The notes: generated by a model not told the origin, from the sequence alone. Shown: positions 17,972-27,659, counted from the first letter of the stretch. The stretch: 33,532 nt of DNA from Candidatus Oleihabitans oleiphilus (GCA_018054125.1 JAGPKD010000007.1:1-33532), one strand, 5' to 3'. Translations and numbers: made by a program.

Positions 17972-18694
17972 TTAATCCTCCTTTACAATGGTTCCAATAG
18001 GTTCTCCTAAAATCACTTTCTTTATATTCCCAGGTAGATTTAAATTAAATACAATAACAGGTACTTTATTTTCCATACACAATGAGATGGAGGTTGCATC
18101 CATCACCTTTAAGTTTTTGTTTAAAAAATCAAGAAAACTTATTTTTTTATATTTTAAGGCCTTTGAATTTAAAAAGGGATCTGATTCATAAATCCCATCA
18201 ACTTTAGTAGCTTTTAATATAGCCTCAGTTTCTAACTCAATAGCCCTTAAAGCAGCAGCAGTATCTGTGGTAAAAAAGGGATGACCAGTACCAGCAGCTA
18301 GAATAACTATTCTCCCCTTTTCTAAATGTCTTATTGCTCTTCTTCTAATATATGGTTCAGCAATAGACCTCATTTCAATGGCAGTTTGAACTCTGGTTTC
18401 AATGTTAAGCTTTTCTAAAGAATCTTGTAAAGCCAGGGCATTGATGACCGTTCCTAACATCCCCATATAATCAGCAGTAACTTGATTGATACCTTTCTTG
18501 ATGGCTTCTCTCCCCCTAAAAATATTACCTCCCCCAATTACAATGGCAATCTGAATATCCATTTGTTTTATTTCAGCAAGTTCAGCAGAAATAAACTTAA
18601 CTCGTTCAATATCAATACCAATCTTTTCCTCGCCAGAAAAAGACTCACCACCTAATTTTAATAGAATTCTTTTATAAACAGGTTGCCCTTTCAT
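17972..18694 (-). CDS. pyrH: UMP kinase
   Basis: It phosphorylates UMP to UDP with ATP and is an amino-acid-kinase-fold hexamer in bacteria. LLKLGGESFSG (phosphate loop) near residue 12, GGGNIFRGR at about 54-62, and GTGHPFFTTDTAAALRA near 140 are diagnostic. At 240 residues it is standard. It starts with ATG behind AGGAGGAAA, in the conserved order rpsB-tsf-pyrH-frr. Confidence 0.98.
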   Translation of the reverse strand: MKGQPVYKRILLKLGGESFSGEEKIGIDIERVKFISAELAEIKQMDIQIAIVIGGGNIFRGREAIKKGINQVTADYMGMLGTVINALALQDSLEKLNIETRVQTAIEMRSIAEPYIRRRAIRHLEKGRIVILAAGTGHPFFTTDTAAALRAIELETEAILKATKVDGIYESDPFLNSKALKYKKISFLDFLNKNLKVMDATSISLCMENKVPVIVFNLNLPGNIKKVILGEPIGTIVKED

Positions 18695-18771
18695 TTTCCT
18701 CCTATTGATTATATTATTAATGTAATGCTATTAATAAATTTAGAAAATTATTATATTTATATTTTTATTAT

Positions 18772-19365
18772 TTATTCACCAAGTTGAAATCTAGCAAACC
18801 TTTTTACCACTATATTTTCTTTTAATTTAGAGATAGCCTCTAAAATTAATTGATTAACAGTTAACTCAGGGTTACGAATGTATTCTTGTTCTAATAAGCA
18901 CACCTCTTTAAAAAATTTATTCAGTTTACCCTCCACAATATTTTCCTTTACTTTTTGGGGTTTATCTATTTTTTCTAATTGAGCATAGTAAATCTCTCTT
19001 TCTTTTTGAATTATCTCTTCTGGTACACTTTCTCGATTAATATATTGAGGATTACTTGCTGCAATCTGTAAAGTAATATTTTTGGCTAACTCACCAAATT
19101 CCTGAGTCTTAGCAACAAAATCAGTTTCACAATTGATTTCCAGCAAAACACCGACTTTCCCATTTAAGTGAATATATGAGGTAATTAAACCATTAGAAGT
19201 TTTACGACCTAATTTCGAAGTTGCTGCCTGTATACCTTTTTTGCGAAGATAATCTATGGCCTTTTCTAAATCGCCATTGGTATGTGTTAATGCTTGTTTG
19301 CAATCCATCATACCTGCTCCTGTTTTTTCTCTTAGCTCTTTCACTAGTTTAGCACTAATATTCAT
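18772..19365 (-). CDS. tsf: Elongation factor Ts, short form
   Basis: The exchange factor that releases GDP from EF-Tu. The N-terminal UBA-like domain VKELREKTGAGMMDCKQAL is followed by the core TDFVA motif (CETDFVAKTQEF) near residue 80. With only 197 residues it has a single core repeat, like the Thermus and chloroplast-type factors, rather than the ~280-residue E. coli form. The C-terminal coil segment is lacking. It lies 44 bases after rpsB. Confidence 0.96.
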   Translation of the reverse strand: MNISAKLVKELREKTGAGMMDCKQALTHTNGDLEKAIDYLRKKGIQAATSKLGRKTSNGLITSYIHLNGKVGVLLEINCETDFVAKTQEFGELAKNITLQIAASNPQYINRESVPEEIIQKEREIYYAQLEKIDKPQKVKENIVEGKLNKFFKEVCLLEQEYIRNPELTVNQLILEAISKLKENIVVKRFARFQLGE

Positions 19366-19409
19366 TTTTCCCCTATCTCCTTTTAGTAAATTTTAAAAAA
19401 AATAAATTA

Positions 19410-20123
19410 TCACACAGCTACTTTCACATTATCTTCTAATGATAATTTTTTACCTTCTAAAACAGCATCGGCAATAACAGAAGTTAATAATTTTATTGCT
19501 CGTATAGCATCATCATTACCTGGGATAACATAATCAATCTCTTCTGGATTGCAATTAGTATCAACCACTGCTACAACAGGTATTGATAATTTTTTGGCTT
19601 CAGTAACTGCGTTTCTCTCTCTTTTTGGATCTATTATAAATAATGCATCTGGTAATCTTTCCATATTTTTAATGCCAGTTAAAAGTCTTTCTAATTTTTC
19701 TTTCTCTCTTTTTAAGATAATAACTTCTTTCTTAGGTAAAAGAGAAAATTTTCCACTATTTTCCATTTCTTCCAATTGAAAAAGACGTTTAACTCTTTGA
19801 TTAATGGTGCTAAAATTAGTTAGTGTACCTCCCAGCCATCTATAATTAACATAGGGCATTCCACATTTTTCAGCTTCAGTGCTGATGGACTCTTGTGCCT
19901 GTTTCTTTGTTCCCACAAATAAAATAATACCATTTTTACTGGTAAGGTCCCTAACAAAATTGTAAGCATCATCAATAAGTTTAACTGTTTGTTGTAAATC
20001 TATAATATAAATATTATTTCTTTCCGTAAAGATATAAGGTCGCATTCTAGGATCCCAACGTCTCTTTTGATGTCCAAAATGTACACCAGATTCTAACAAT
20101 TGTTTCATTGATATAACACTCAA
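19410..20123 (-). CDS. rpsB: 30S ribosomal protein S2
   Basis: A 237-residue S2 with the family N-terminus [26 protein letters not shown], then [29 protein letters not shown] and [12 protein letters not shown]. The start is TTG at 20123, supported by AAAGGAGAG eight bases upstream and by the usual [11 protein letters not shown] start of S2. The ATG five codons later has no ribosome-binding site. A strong promoter lies about 90 bases upstream, so this gene heads the tsf-pyrH-frr transcript. Confidence 0.98.
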   Translation of the reverse strand: MSVISMKQLLESGVHFGHQKRRWDPRMRPYIFTERNNIYIIDLQQTVKLIDDAYNFVRDLTSKNGIILFVGTKKQAQESISTEAEKCGMPYVNYRWLGGTLTNFSTINQRVKRLFQLEEMENSGKFSLLPKKEVIILKREKEKLERLLTGIKNMERLPDALFIIDPKRERNAVTEAKKLSIPVVAVVDTNCNPEEIDYVIPGNDDAIRAIKLLTSVIADAVLEGKKLSLEDNVKVAV

Positions 20124-20220
20124 ATGCCCACTCTCCTTTAAATATATTTTTTAGATTTTTTTTATCGAATTTTTTTAAATTCTAATACTATAAATTAATA
20201 ATAAATCATAAAACCAGATT

Positions 20221-20249
20221 AGTATAACATACTTGTAATTGTTATTCAA
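20221..20249 (-). promoter_or_regulatory. Sigma-70-type promoter for rpsB
   Basis: On the minus strand -35 TTGAAT (20249-20244), a 17-base spacer, and -10 TATACT (20226-20221). Transcription would begin near 20214, leaving a leader of about 90 bases, long enough for autoregulation by S2, which is known for rpsB leaders in other bacteria. Confidence 0.72.
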
Positions 20250-20269
20250 TACAGACAATTAGTAAAATT

Positions 20270-20352
20270 AAAGATATTCAAGAGATTAATAAATAGGGAA
20301 TTTATTGTTAATTCAGGTACTATCTAAAGAAAGAATCCCCTTGAATATCTTT
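20270..20352. repeat. 13-bp perfect inverted repeat, rearranged relative of the palindromic core
   Basis: AAAGATATTCAAG (20270-20282) and CTTGAATATCTTT (20340-20352) are perfect complements 57 bases apart. The right arm reads, on the minus strand, ATATTCAAGGGGATTC, the first half of the core repeat found at six other sites. An inner pair AATAAAT/ATTTATT could form a second hairpin. It lies 35 bases downstream of the hslU stop and just upstream of the rpsB promoter, and might also serve as a terminator for hslU. Confidence 0.6.
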
Positions 20353-20387
20353 AAAATATTAGTAGTGTTCATAGAATGTTGTATTTT

Positions 20388-21821
20388 TTAGAGGATATAT
20401 TTACTCAAATCTTCTTTCTTAATAATATTCTGTAAACGATTTTGTACATATCTCTTAGTTATGATAATTTTTTTCTTCCCCATTTTAGGGGCGTTAAAGG
20501 AAATGCGATCTAATAATTTTTCCATAACAGTATACAGTCTTCTCGCTCCGATATTTTCATTTTGTTCATTGAGAAGAGCAGCTATTCTAGCTATTTCATT
20601 TATAGCCTCTTTTTCAAAATCAAGGTCAATGTCCTCTGTTTTTAGAAGAGCTTTATATTGTTTGATTAAGGAATTATCTGGCTCAATTAATATTTTCTCT
20701 AAATCCTCTTGGTTCAGGCTATTTAATTCTACTCGTAAGGGAAACCTACCCTGCAATTCAGGTATTAAATCTGATGGTTTGGAAGAATTAAAAGCACCAG
20801 CAGCAATGAAGAGTATATAATCAGTTTTTACTGCTCCATATTTAGTCATAACCATCGAACCTTCAATAATAGGTAGTATATCCCTTTGTACTCCACTTCT
20901 AGATACATCAGGTCCATATGATTTTTCTTTCATAGCTATTTTGTCAATTTCATCAATAAATACAATGCCTAATTCTTCTGTCCTATAGATAGCCTCTTTA
21001 GCTATTTCGTTCATATCTAATAGTTTTTCTATTTCATCATCAAGCAGAATTTTTCTTGCTTCTGATATTTTCAATTTTTTTCTTTTTTTTCGGCCGGGGA
21101 GCATTTTATCCATAATATCTTTAAAGTCAATGCCAATTCCTTCTATTCCCATATTCGAAAATATCTCAATTGAAGATTGACTTTGCTCTTCAATCTCAAT
21201 GCTAATTTCTCTTTCTTCTAATTGGCCACTTCTTAACTTATCTCGTAATTTTTCTTTTGTTTTCTTAAATCTTTCTTTTTGGGTGTTCTGATTGCTCAAA
21301 ACAAAGTCTATCTCTTTATCCTCTTTGGTATGCATTAGTTCATCAGTTTTAATATCTTTATAAATATCCTCTTCCCTGTCTTCCTCATCATTTTGAGTGA
21401 TAGTAGGTAGCAAGGCTTGCAATAACCTTTCTTCTACTTTTACCTTTGCTTTATCTCTAATTTCTTCAATTTTTTCCTTACGGATTAGCTGGACAGCTGC
21501 CTGCACTAAGTCTCTTATCATAGAATCAACATCTTTGCCCACATATCCCACTTCAGTAAACTTGGTAGCCTCTACTTTAATAAATGGTGCCTGTACTAAT
21601 TTTGCCAATCTCCTGGCAATTTCTGTTTTACCAACTCCGGTGGGACCTATCATAATGATATTTTTAGGTGTGACCTCTTCTATTAGGGTCTGTGGTAATT
21701 TTTTTCTTCTAATCCTATTTCTTAAGGCAATAGCTACAGCTTCTTTCGCCTCTTTTTGTCCCACAATATATTTATCTAATTCTGCTACAATTTCAGACGG
21801 TGTTAAACCTTCCAACACCAT
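20388..21821 (-). CDS. hslU: ATP-dependent protease ATPase subunit HslU (ClpY)
   Basis: The AAA+ unfoldase that feeds proteins to HslV. I chose ATG at 21821 (MVLEGLTPSEIVAELDKYIVG), preceded by GGAGGAAAGATA. A longer TTG reading to 21860 would run into hslV and adds residues not seen in the family. Walker A GPTGVGKT is at 59-66, Walker B is in GIVFIDEIDKIA, and the sensor region GRFPLRVEL is present. The intermediate I-domain (about 110-240) is rich in Lys and Glu. The C-terminus LSKYIL matches the conserved tail that docks into HslV. 477 residues is normal. Confidence 0.97.
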   Translation of the reverse strand: MVLEGLTPSEIVAELDKYIVGQKEAKEAVAIALRNRIRRKKLPQTLIEEVTPKNIIMIGPTGVGKTEIARRLAKLVQAPFIKVEATKFTEVGYVGKDVDSMIRDLVQAAVQLIRKEKIEEIRDKAKVKVEERLLQALLPTITQNDEEDREEDIYKDIKTDELMHTKEDKEIDFVLSNQNTQKERFKKTKEKLRDKLRSGQLEEREISIEIEEQSQSSIEIFSNMGIEGIGIDFKDIMDKMLPGRKKRKKLKISEARKILLDDEIEKLLDMNEIAKEAIYRTEELGIVFIDEIDKIAMKEKSYGPDVSRSGVQRDILPIIEGSMVMTKYGAVKTDYILFIAAGAFNSSKPSDLIPELQGRFPLRVELNSLNQEDLEKILIEPDNSLIKQYKALLKTEDIDLDFEKEAINEIARIAALLNEQNENIGARRLYTVMEKLLDRISFNAPKMGKKKIIITKRYVQNRLQNIIKKEDLSKYIL

Positions 21822-21840
21822 TATCTTTCCTCCATGAACA

Positions 21841-22374
21841 TTAGCCTTTAAGAGTTTCAACAGTAATACGATTATTAGTATAGATACAAATCGAAGCAGT
21901 AATCTTTAGTGATTCCAGAGCAATTTCCTCGGCAGATAATTGAGTAAATAAAAGTAAAGCTTGAGCTGATGATAAAGCATATGGGCCTCCTGAACCGATT
22001 GCTGCAATAGGTTTATCAGGCTCTATAATATCACCATTACCAGAAATTGTAAACATATCCTGTAAGTCAGCAACAATAAGTAAAGCTTCTAATCTTCTTA
22101 ATGCTCGGTCTGTTCTCCAATCCTTAGCTAATTCAATTGAAGCTCGTTTTAAATTACCTTGAAATTCCTCTAATCTATTTTCAAATCTTTCATACAAGGT
22201 AAGGGCATCGGCTGCGCCCCCAGCAAAACCAGTTAGAACTTTATTGTGATATATTTTTCTTATTTTTTTAGCCTCGTTTTTGGCAATGGTATTTTCCATT
22301 GTAATTTGTCCATCACCAGCTATAGCTACTTCGTTATTTCTTTTAACGGCAAGAATTGTTGTTCCTTTAAACAT
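21841..22374 (-). CDS. hslV: ATP-dependent protease peptidase subunit HslV (ClpQ)
   Basis: The proteolytic double-ring partner of HslU, related to proteasome beta subunits. The sequence [26 protein letters not shown] aligns with the mature family N-terminus TTI-x-(A/S)V. The nucleophile is therefore Thr5 and a four-residue propeptide must be removed, as in other short-propeptide forms. [14 protein letters not shown] and [15 protein letters not shown] are also typical. 177 residues. It ends 19 bases before the hslU ATG, whose ribosome-binding site lies in the gap. Confidence 0.97.
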   Translation of the reverse strand: MFKGTTILAVKRNNEVAIAGDGQITMENTIAKNEAKKIRKIYHNKVLTGFAGGAADALTLYERFENRLEEFQGNLKRASIELAKDWRTDRALRRLEALLIVADLQDMFTISGNGDIIEPDKPIAAIGSGGPYALSSAQALLLFTQLSAEEIALESLKITASICIYTNNRITVETLKG

Positions 22375-22459
22375 TTTTTTCTTTCACTTCTTTCTTTTCT
22401 TTATTTTAGATATTTTAAAAAATATCATCTTATTTTATTAGATTTTCAATAATTTATTA

Positions 22460-23371
22460 CTATTTTCTAGGAATTGATTTTTTATATGTTTCTATCAATT
22501 TCCCTTTGGTTATATGAGTATATATTTGAGTGGTTGATAAACTTTTATGACCTAATAATTCTTGTACCGAACGCAAATCAGCACCTCCATTTAATAGATG
22601 AGTGGCAAAGGTATGACGAAAAACATGTGGACTAATCTTTTTATTCAGAGATGCTAATTTCATATTTTTACTAATCATTTTTCTGATACCTCTAGTTGAG
22701 AGTCTTTCCCCAAAACAGTTAATAAACAAGGGGGCTGTTAAAAGTGATTTCTGGTATTTTTTCCAGGGCACCTCTTCTCTATGTGCCAAATAATTATTTA
22801 TGGCCTCTTTAACTGGTCGGCTAAGGGGTACAATCCTTTCTTTAGAGCCTTTGCCTAAAACTTTTATTTGCTCTTCCTCTAAATTAAGATCATCGATATT
22901 TAAATTTGATAATTCGGTCTCCCTGATTCCTGTTCCATACAATAATTCTAAAATCGCTTTATCCCTTATTTTAATAGGTTTATTTTCATCTGATGAATCG
23001 ATTAATTTCAAAACTTCCTCTAAAAATAGAAACTCGGGTAATTTCTTCTTTATTTTTGGGATTTGAACATATTCAGCCGGATTTTTATCAGCAAGTTCTT
23101 CCTGAATTAAATATTTGAAGTATACTCGTAATGAAGATATTTTTCTAGCAATAGTTCTATCGTTATATTTTTGTTGTTTTAAATAAAAAATATACTTTCT
23201 TATTATTCGAAAATCTACCTTATTAATATCATTATTAATATCGTTACTATTATTAGTCTGTTGGATATATTGAGCAAAACCTATTATATCTTTTAAATAG
23301 GCATTAATGGTATTAGGTGAAAAATTCTTCTTTTCTTTTAAATAATTTTGATAATCTTTAATAATACTCAT
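22460..23371 (-). CDS. xerC: Tyrosine recombinase, XerC/XerD type
   Basis: A 303-residue site-specific recombinase, by position and length the chromosome-dimer-resolving type. The N-terminal SAM-like DNA-binding domain contains KEKKNFSPNTINAYLKDI. The catalytic set is complete: Arg in YGTGIRETEL, Lys in LGKGSKERIVPL, HxxR in HVFRHTFATHLL, His in LLGHKSLSTTQIYTH, and the nucleophile Tyr284 in that last motif. The chosen ATG at 23371 lies just past the topA stop. Two starts further upstream (23392, 23401) overlap topA; none has a strong ribosome-binding site. Neighbours topA, hslV and hslU repeat an order common in Firmicutes, minus trmFO. Confidence 0.92.
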   Translation of the reverse strand: MSIIKDYQNYLKEKKNFSPNTINAYLKDIIGFAQYIQQTNNSNDINNDINKVDFRIIRKYIFYLKQQKYNDRTIARKISSLRVYFKYLIQEELADKNPAEYVQIPKIKKKLPEFLFLEEVLKLIDSSDENKPIKIRDKAILELLYGTGIRETELSNLNIDDLNLEEEQIKVLGKGSKERIVPLSRPVKEAINNYLAHREEVPWKKYQKSLLTAPLFINCFGERLSTRGIRKMISKNMKLASLNKKISPHVFRHTFATHLLNGGADLRSVQELLGHKSLSTTQIYTHITKGKLIETYKKSIPRK

Positions 23372-23372
23372 A

Positions 23373-25490
23373 TTAATGGTTATGCTCTTCATCTTTAGCA
23401 ACCTTTTCTTTATAATTACATTCTTTATTGATACATTGGTAAATATTACCTATTTTCTTATTGCTTATGTTTACTAAAATTGAACCACATTTGGGACATT
23501 TTTTATCTACTGGAGGAAATTGGGAATAAAAATTACAGTCAGGGTATTTGCTACAACCATAGAATACCCTGCCCTTCCTACTTTTTAATTTAATTATCTC
23601 GCCCTCGCAACCTTCTTTGGGACAGGAAATACCTAATTTAATAATATATGGTTTGGTAGGGTGTTGGGTAGGAAATTTAGAACAGGCTAAGTATTTACCA
23701 TAAGGTCCGTTTCTAATTTCCATCTGGTTTTCACATACTACACATTTTTCTTCAGTTAACTCTTTTGATTTCTGTATTAACTTTTGGGGAGGATTCTCCA
23801 TCAGCTGGTCCATATTTTTTAATAATAATTTATAGAAGTTAGCTAATATTTTTTGCCAGTTGTATTCGCCTGATTCAATTTTATCCAATTCATTTTCCAT
23901 AGTTGCAGTAAACTTTACATTGATAATATTCGAAAAGTATTCCCTTAAAAATTGATCTACCACTATTCCCAATTTAGTTGGTTTTAATTTTTTATTTTCT
24001 TTTTCCACATATCCTCTACTTATTATTTTATCAATAATCATGGCATAAGTGCTTGGTCGACCGATACCCTCTTTTTCTAAAACCTTTACCAGGCTGGCCT
24101 CATTGTATCTAGCAGGTGGTTTGGTAAAGGATTGTTTAGGATCAATTTTTAACAATACCAGTCTATCACCTTCTTGCAAAGGTGGAATAACTACTTTTTC
24201 TAAATCAGTTTCTTCTATAACCTTTAAATATCCAGGAAATAATATTTTAGTAGCATTTGATTCGAAAATATATTCTTTAGCTTTGATTTTAAAATTATTT
24301 CTCTCTAACCAGGCAGATTTCATTTGACTGCCAATAAAATATTGCCAAATCAATTGATAGAGCTTATATTGATCAGATGATAAATCAACTTTAATTAATT
24401 CAGGTTCAAGATCAATTGAAGTAGGCCTTATTGCTTCATGGGCATCTTGTATTTTTATGTTGTCTTTATTTTTTGCCCTTTTTATTACACTTTTACCAGA
24501 AGAAACATAATCTTTGCCAAAATGTTCCTGGATATAATTACGGGCTTTTATTTTTGCCTCTTCAGATAAGCGAGTAGAATCAGTTCGCATGTAAGTAATT
24601 AATCCCAAAGTCCCGCGGCCGGTAATTGAAATACCTTCGTACAATTGCTGGGCAATTTGCATTGTTTTTTTAACTGAAAAATTTAATTTATGATAAGCAA
24701 TTTGTTGTAAAGTACTAGTTTTTAAGGGTAGGGGTGGGTGTTTATATTCTTTCTTGGTGATAATTTCAGAAACGATAAATTGACCATCTTTAATTTCATT
24801 ACAAACTAATTCAGCTTCTTTCTTATTGCTAATTTTAATCTTATTTCCATTTTTAGAGACTAAAGTGGCTTGAAAAGAGTTTTCTTTTTTATCGTTTTCT
24901 TTCAACAATAATACATTTATTTTCCAATATTCTTCTGGTTTAAATGCCTCAATTTCTTTTTCTCTCTCTACAATCAAATGCACTGCAACTGATTGAACCC
25001 TACCAGCACTCTTCCCTTGAGTATATTTATAACATAAAGGGCTTACTTGGTAACCTACCAAACGATCGAGTAATCTTCGAGTTATCTGGGAATCAATAAC
25101 ATTCCTATTTAGTTTTTTAGGATTTTTAATTGCTTCTCTTACCACATCTTTGGTGATTTCGTTAAAAGTAACTCGACACTTTTTGTTTTCAATATGCAGT
25201 TCTTTAGCAATGTGCCAAGAAATGGCTTCTCCTTCTCTATCAGGATCGGTTGCTAATAGTATATTTTCTTTCCCCTCAGCCAAACTTATTAAATTTTTAA
25301 CTATCTGACGCTTCTCGGGGATAGTAATCCAGGTCGGCTTGAAATTGTCTTCAATATCAATTCCTAATCTTGATTTTGGTAAATCTTTAATATGACCCTT
25401 GCTAGAAGCAATTAGAAAATTATCTCCCACCATTTCTTTGAGTACTTTTTCCTTAGTTGGTGATTCTACGATAATTAAACTTTTTTTCAT
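23373..25490 (-). CDS. topA: DNA topoisomerase I
   Basis: A 705-residue type IA topoisomerase that relaxes negative supercoils. The TOPRIM domain has E9 (VESPTK) and DPDRE at 82-86. The catalytic tyrosine is Y300 in GLITYMRTDSTRLS. The C-terminal ~115 residues carry three zinc-ribbon-like motifs: CVVC...C (incomplete, the fourth ligand position is not Cys), CPKEGC...CSKYPDC and CPKC...CINKEC. It starts with ATG, 73 bases after plsY. Confidence 0.98.
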   Translation of the reverse strand: MKKSLIIVESPTKEKVLKEMVGDNFLIASSKGHIKDLPKSRLGIDIEDNFKPTWITIPEKRQIVKNLISLAEGKENILLATDPDREGEAISWHIAKELHIENKKCRVTFNEITKDVVREAIKNPKKLNRNVIDSQITRRLLDRLVGYQVSPLCYKYTQGKSAGRVQSVAVHLIVEREKEIEAFKPEEYWKINVLLLKENDKKENSFQATLVSKNGNKIKISNKKEAELVCNEIKDGQFIVSEIITKKEYKHPPLPLKTSTLQQIAYHKLNFSVKKTMQIAQQLYEGISITGRGTLGLITYMRTDSTRLSEEAKIKARNYIQEHFGKDYVSSGKSVIKRAKNKDNIKIQDAHEAIRPTSIDLEPELIKVDLSSDQYKLYQLIWQYFIGSQMKSAWLERNNFKIKAKEYIFESNATKILFPGYLKVIEETDLEKVVIPPLQEGDRLVLLKIDPKQSFTKPPARYNEASLVKVLEKEGIGRPSTYAMIIDKIISRGYVEKENKKLKPTKLGIVVDQFLREYFSNIINVKFTATMENELDKIESGEYNWQKILANFYKLLLKNMDQLMENPPQKLIQKSKELTEEKCVVCENQMEIRNGPYGKYLACSKFPTQHPTKPYIIKLGISCPKEGCEGEIIKLKSRKGRVFYGCSKYPDCNFYSQFPPVDKKCPKCGSILVNISNKKIGNIYQCINKECNYKEKVAKDEEHNH

Positions 25491-25563
25491 AAATTATGTC
25501 TTTCTATTTCGATATTTTATATTTATTATCTTGTCTTTTATTTTTTATTCTTTATTTCTGTTA

Positions 25564-26151
25564 TTATTTTAATTTATTCTCTTTATGTTGTATTAGGCGA
25601 ATAATATTGCTCCGATGACGGAATAAGGCTAATAAATTTATAATTATTAAGAAATATTTGAATTCCAGGGTAGTGTTAAAGATAAACGATAAAATAAGCA
25701 TGGACAAGACAGAAATAATAGAACCAAGTGAGGCAATTTTTATAGTTATTACTATAATGCCCCAAATTAATGCTGAGATAAGGGAAATAATAGGATAGAA
25801 AGAAAATACTACTCCATAAGTAGTAGCAATGCCTTTGCCTCCCTTAAATTTTAGGAATATAGACCAATTATGTCCGATAATAGCAAAAAGTCCAATTATT
25901 AGATAAAAACTGATATTATCAATTATTAATAATCTTCGAGCCAGAAATACTGCTAAAAAACCCTTTAAACAATCTCCAATTAAAACTAATATGGCATATT
26001 TTGCTCCCATCACTCTAAAAGCGTTAGCCGTACCTATATTGCCGCTACCCCGTTCTCGGATATCAACATTTTTTAGATACTTACCAACTAGATAGCCGAA
26101 TGGTATAGAACCTAAAAGATAACTTAAAATAATCCCAAAAATATAGTTCAT
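25564..26151 (-). CDS. plsY: Acyl-phosphate glycerol-3-phosphate acyltransferase
   Basis: It transfers an acyl group from acyl-phosphate to glycerol-3-phosphate, the first step of phospholipid synthesis. The 195-residue membrane protein has about five to seven helices and the three family motifs: GSIPFGYLVGK, RERGSGNIGTANAFRVMG and GHNWSIFLKFKGGKGIATTYG. The acyl-phosphate maker PlsX is not in the window. PlsY and the plsC-like protein together would make phosphatidic acid. Confidence 0.97.
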   Translation of the reverse strand: MNYIFGIILSYLLGSIPFGYLVGKYLKNVDIRERGSGNIGTANAFRVMGAKYAILVLIGDCLKGFLAVFLARRLLIIDNISFYLIIGLFAIIGHNWSIFLKFKGGKGIATTYGVVFSFYPIISLISALIWGIIVITIKIASLGSIISVLSMLILSFIFNTTLEFKYFLIIINLLALFRHRSNIIRLIQHKENKLK

Positions 26152-26191
26152 ATTTTAAATACCATTAATTTATTCAATCTAAACATTTTTT

Positions 26192-27523
26192 TCAACTTTT
26201 TTCATAATGAAATACAATAGGAATGCCTTCCAATTCAAAATTTCTAATAAATTCATTTTCAAGATATCTTTGGTAAGAATTATATAAAAGATCAGGTTCA
26301 TTTACAAATATTTTAAAAGAAGGTGGTTTTGTTCCTGTTTGAGTAATATAGTAAAATCGAAGCCTTCTCCCCTTTATAATATTGGGTGGCTTATTATTTA
26401 CTATTATTTGCAGCAAATTATTTAATTCTGAAGTAGTTATTTTTTTATTAAATCTATTAAATACTTCGATGATTGTTTTTATAATGTGAGAGCTATTTTT
26501 TTTAGGACCTACCGCTATAGTTGTTAGGAGGGGCGCACCCTTAAGAAATTTCAAATTATATTTACTTATTTGTAGTAAAGAAGCCTTGTCGATATCTTTG
26601 TTTTTAGCTACCAAATCATATTTATTCAGTAAAACAATGACTGCTTTCTTTTCTTCCCTGATTTTTTTTGCCAATCGTTTATCCTGCATGCTAATCGCAT
26701 TGCTGGCATCTAAGACCAGTAAAACTACATCTGCTTTCTTAATAGAGGCTATGGTTCGTAAATTTCCAAAATATTCAATTTTATTTTTTACACTTTTTCT
26801 CCTTCTAAGACCAGCAGTATCCACAAATTCTAACTTATATTTTTCGAAATTAATCGATGCGTCAATAGCATCCCTGGTGGTACCTGGCTGTTTATCGACA
26901 ATAGCTCTTTCTTCATTTAAAAGAGCATTTAATATACTAGATTTGCCTACATTTGGTTTACCAATAATGGCTACTCTTATTAGATAGTTAAGATCATTTT
27001 CAGAAGCAAATTTCTCCTTATTATTATAAGGAATTAATTCTATTATTCTGTCTAATAGTCCATTAATATTTATACCCTGTTCGGCTGAAATAAGACACGG
27101 TTCACCCAAACCTAAATGATAAAAATCACCAAGAAAGTAATGCTTATCTTTTATATCATTCTTATTGATTACTAAAATAGATTTTTTTTTATTTTTACGA
27201 ATAAATTTTGCTAGGTCAGTATCTTCCTGCTGGATACCAGTCATTACATCAACGAGGTGAATTATTAGGTCAGCTTCCATAATTGCTTTTTTTACTTGCT
27301 CAAAAACACTCTTTTGCACCAAATCTTGTTTATTGGTATAATCAATACCGCCAGTGTCAATCAAAGTAAATTCTCTACCCTGCCAGTTCAAATCAGCATA
27401 ATTACGGTCACGAGTAATCCCGGCTTCTGATAAGACAATTGCTTTTCTAAATCCTAGTAAGCGGTTAAATAAGGTAGATTTACCAGTATTTGTTTTTCCA
27501 ATAAGGGCAACTTTATTTTTCAT
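26192..27523 (-). CDS. der: Ribosome biogenesis GTPase Der (EngA)
   Basis: A 443-residue GTPase with two tandem G domains and a C-terminal KH-like domain; it acts in 50S assembly. P-loops are GKTNTGKS at 9-16 and GKPNVGKS at 188-195, with DTGG and DTAG G3 motifs, and NKND (120-123) and NKYD G4 motifs. The first P-loop has Thr-Asn-Thr where relatives often have Pro-Asn-Val. The ATG has no visible ribosome-binding site; instead a copy of the palindromic repeat ends 14 bases upstream. Confidence 0.97.
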   Translation of the reverse strand: MKNKVALIGKTNTGKSTLFNRLLGFRKAIVLSEAGITRDRNYADLNWQGREFTLIDTGGIDYTNKQDLVQKSVFEQVKKAIMEADLIIHLVDVMTGIQQEDTDLAKFIRKNKKKSILVINKNDIKDKHYFLGDFYHLGLGEPCLISAEQGININGLLDRIIELIPYNNKEKFASENDLNYLIRVAIIGKPNVGKSSILNALLNEERAIVDKQPGTTRDAIDASINFEKYKLEFVDTAGLRRRKSVKNKIEYFGNLRTIASIKKADVVLLVLDASNAISMQDKRLAKKIREEKKAVIVLLNKYDLVAKNKDIDKASLLQISKYNLKFLKGAPLLTTIAVGPKKNSSHIIKTIIEVFNRFNKKITTSELNNLLQIIVNNKPPNIIKGRRLRFYYITQTGTKPPSFKIFVNEPDLLYNSYQRYLENEFIRNFELEGIPIVFHYEKS

Positions 27524-27536
27524 ATAACATAATATT

Positions 27537-27569
27537 ATTCAAGGGGAATCCTTCCCCTTGATAACCCCT
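27537..27569. repeat. Palindromic core repeat, copy C
   Basis: Full 33-base core: ATT, arm CAAGGGGAA, loop TCC, arm TTCCCCTTG, then ATAACCCCT. It lies only 14 bases before the der start codon. It begins the C-D pair, whose cores start 152 bases apart. Confidence 0.88.
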
Positions 27570-27659
27570 GAAATACATAATATCAAACTCAATATATATT
27601 ATTTTCTTCATTATTTTATTTATTAGTTTATCCTTCACGTTTTATCTTTGTATATTTAA

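Noticed and set aside
21822-21860. Upstream extension of hslU
   Set aside because: It needs a TTG inside hslV; the ATG at 21821 follows GGAGGAAAG and matches the family start.
22460-23371. xerC-like gene as an integrase of a prophage or integrative element
   Set aside because: It sits in the conserved topA-hslV-hslU context, has the length and motifs of Xer proteins, and no attachment site or phage gene is nearby.
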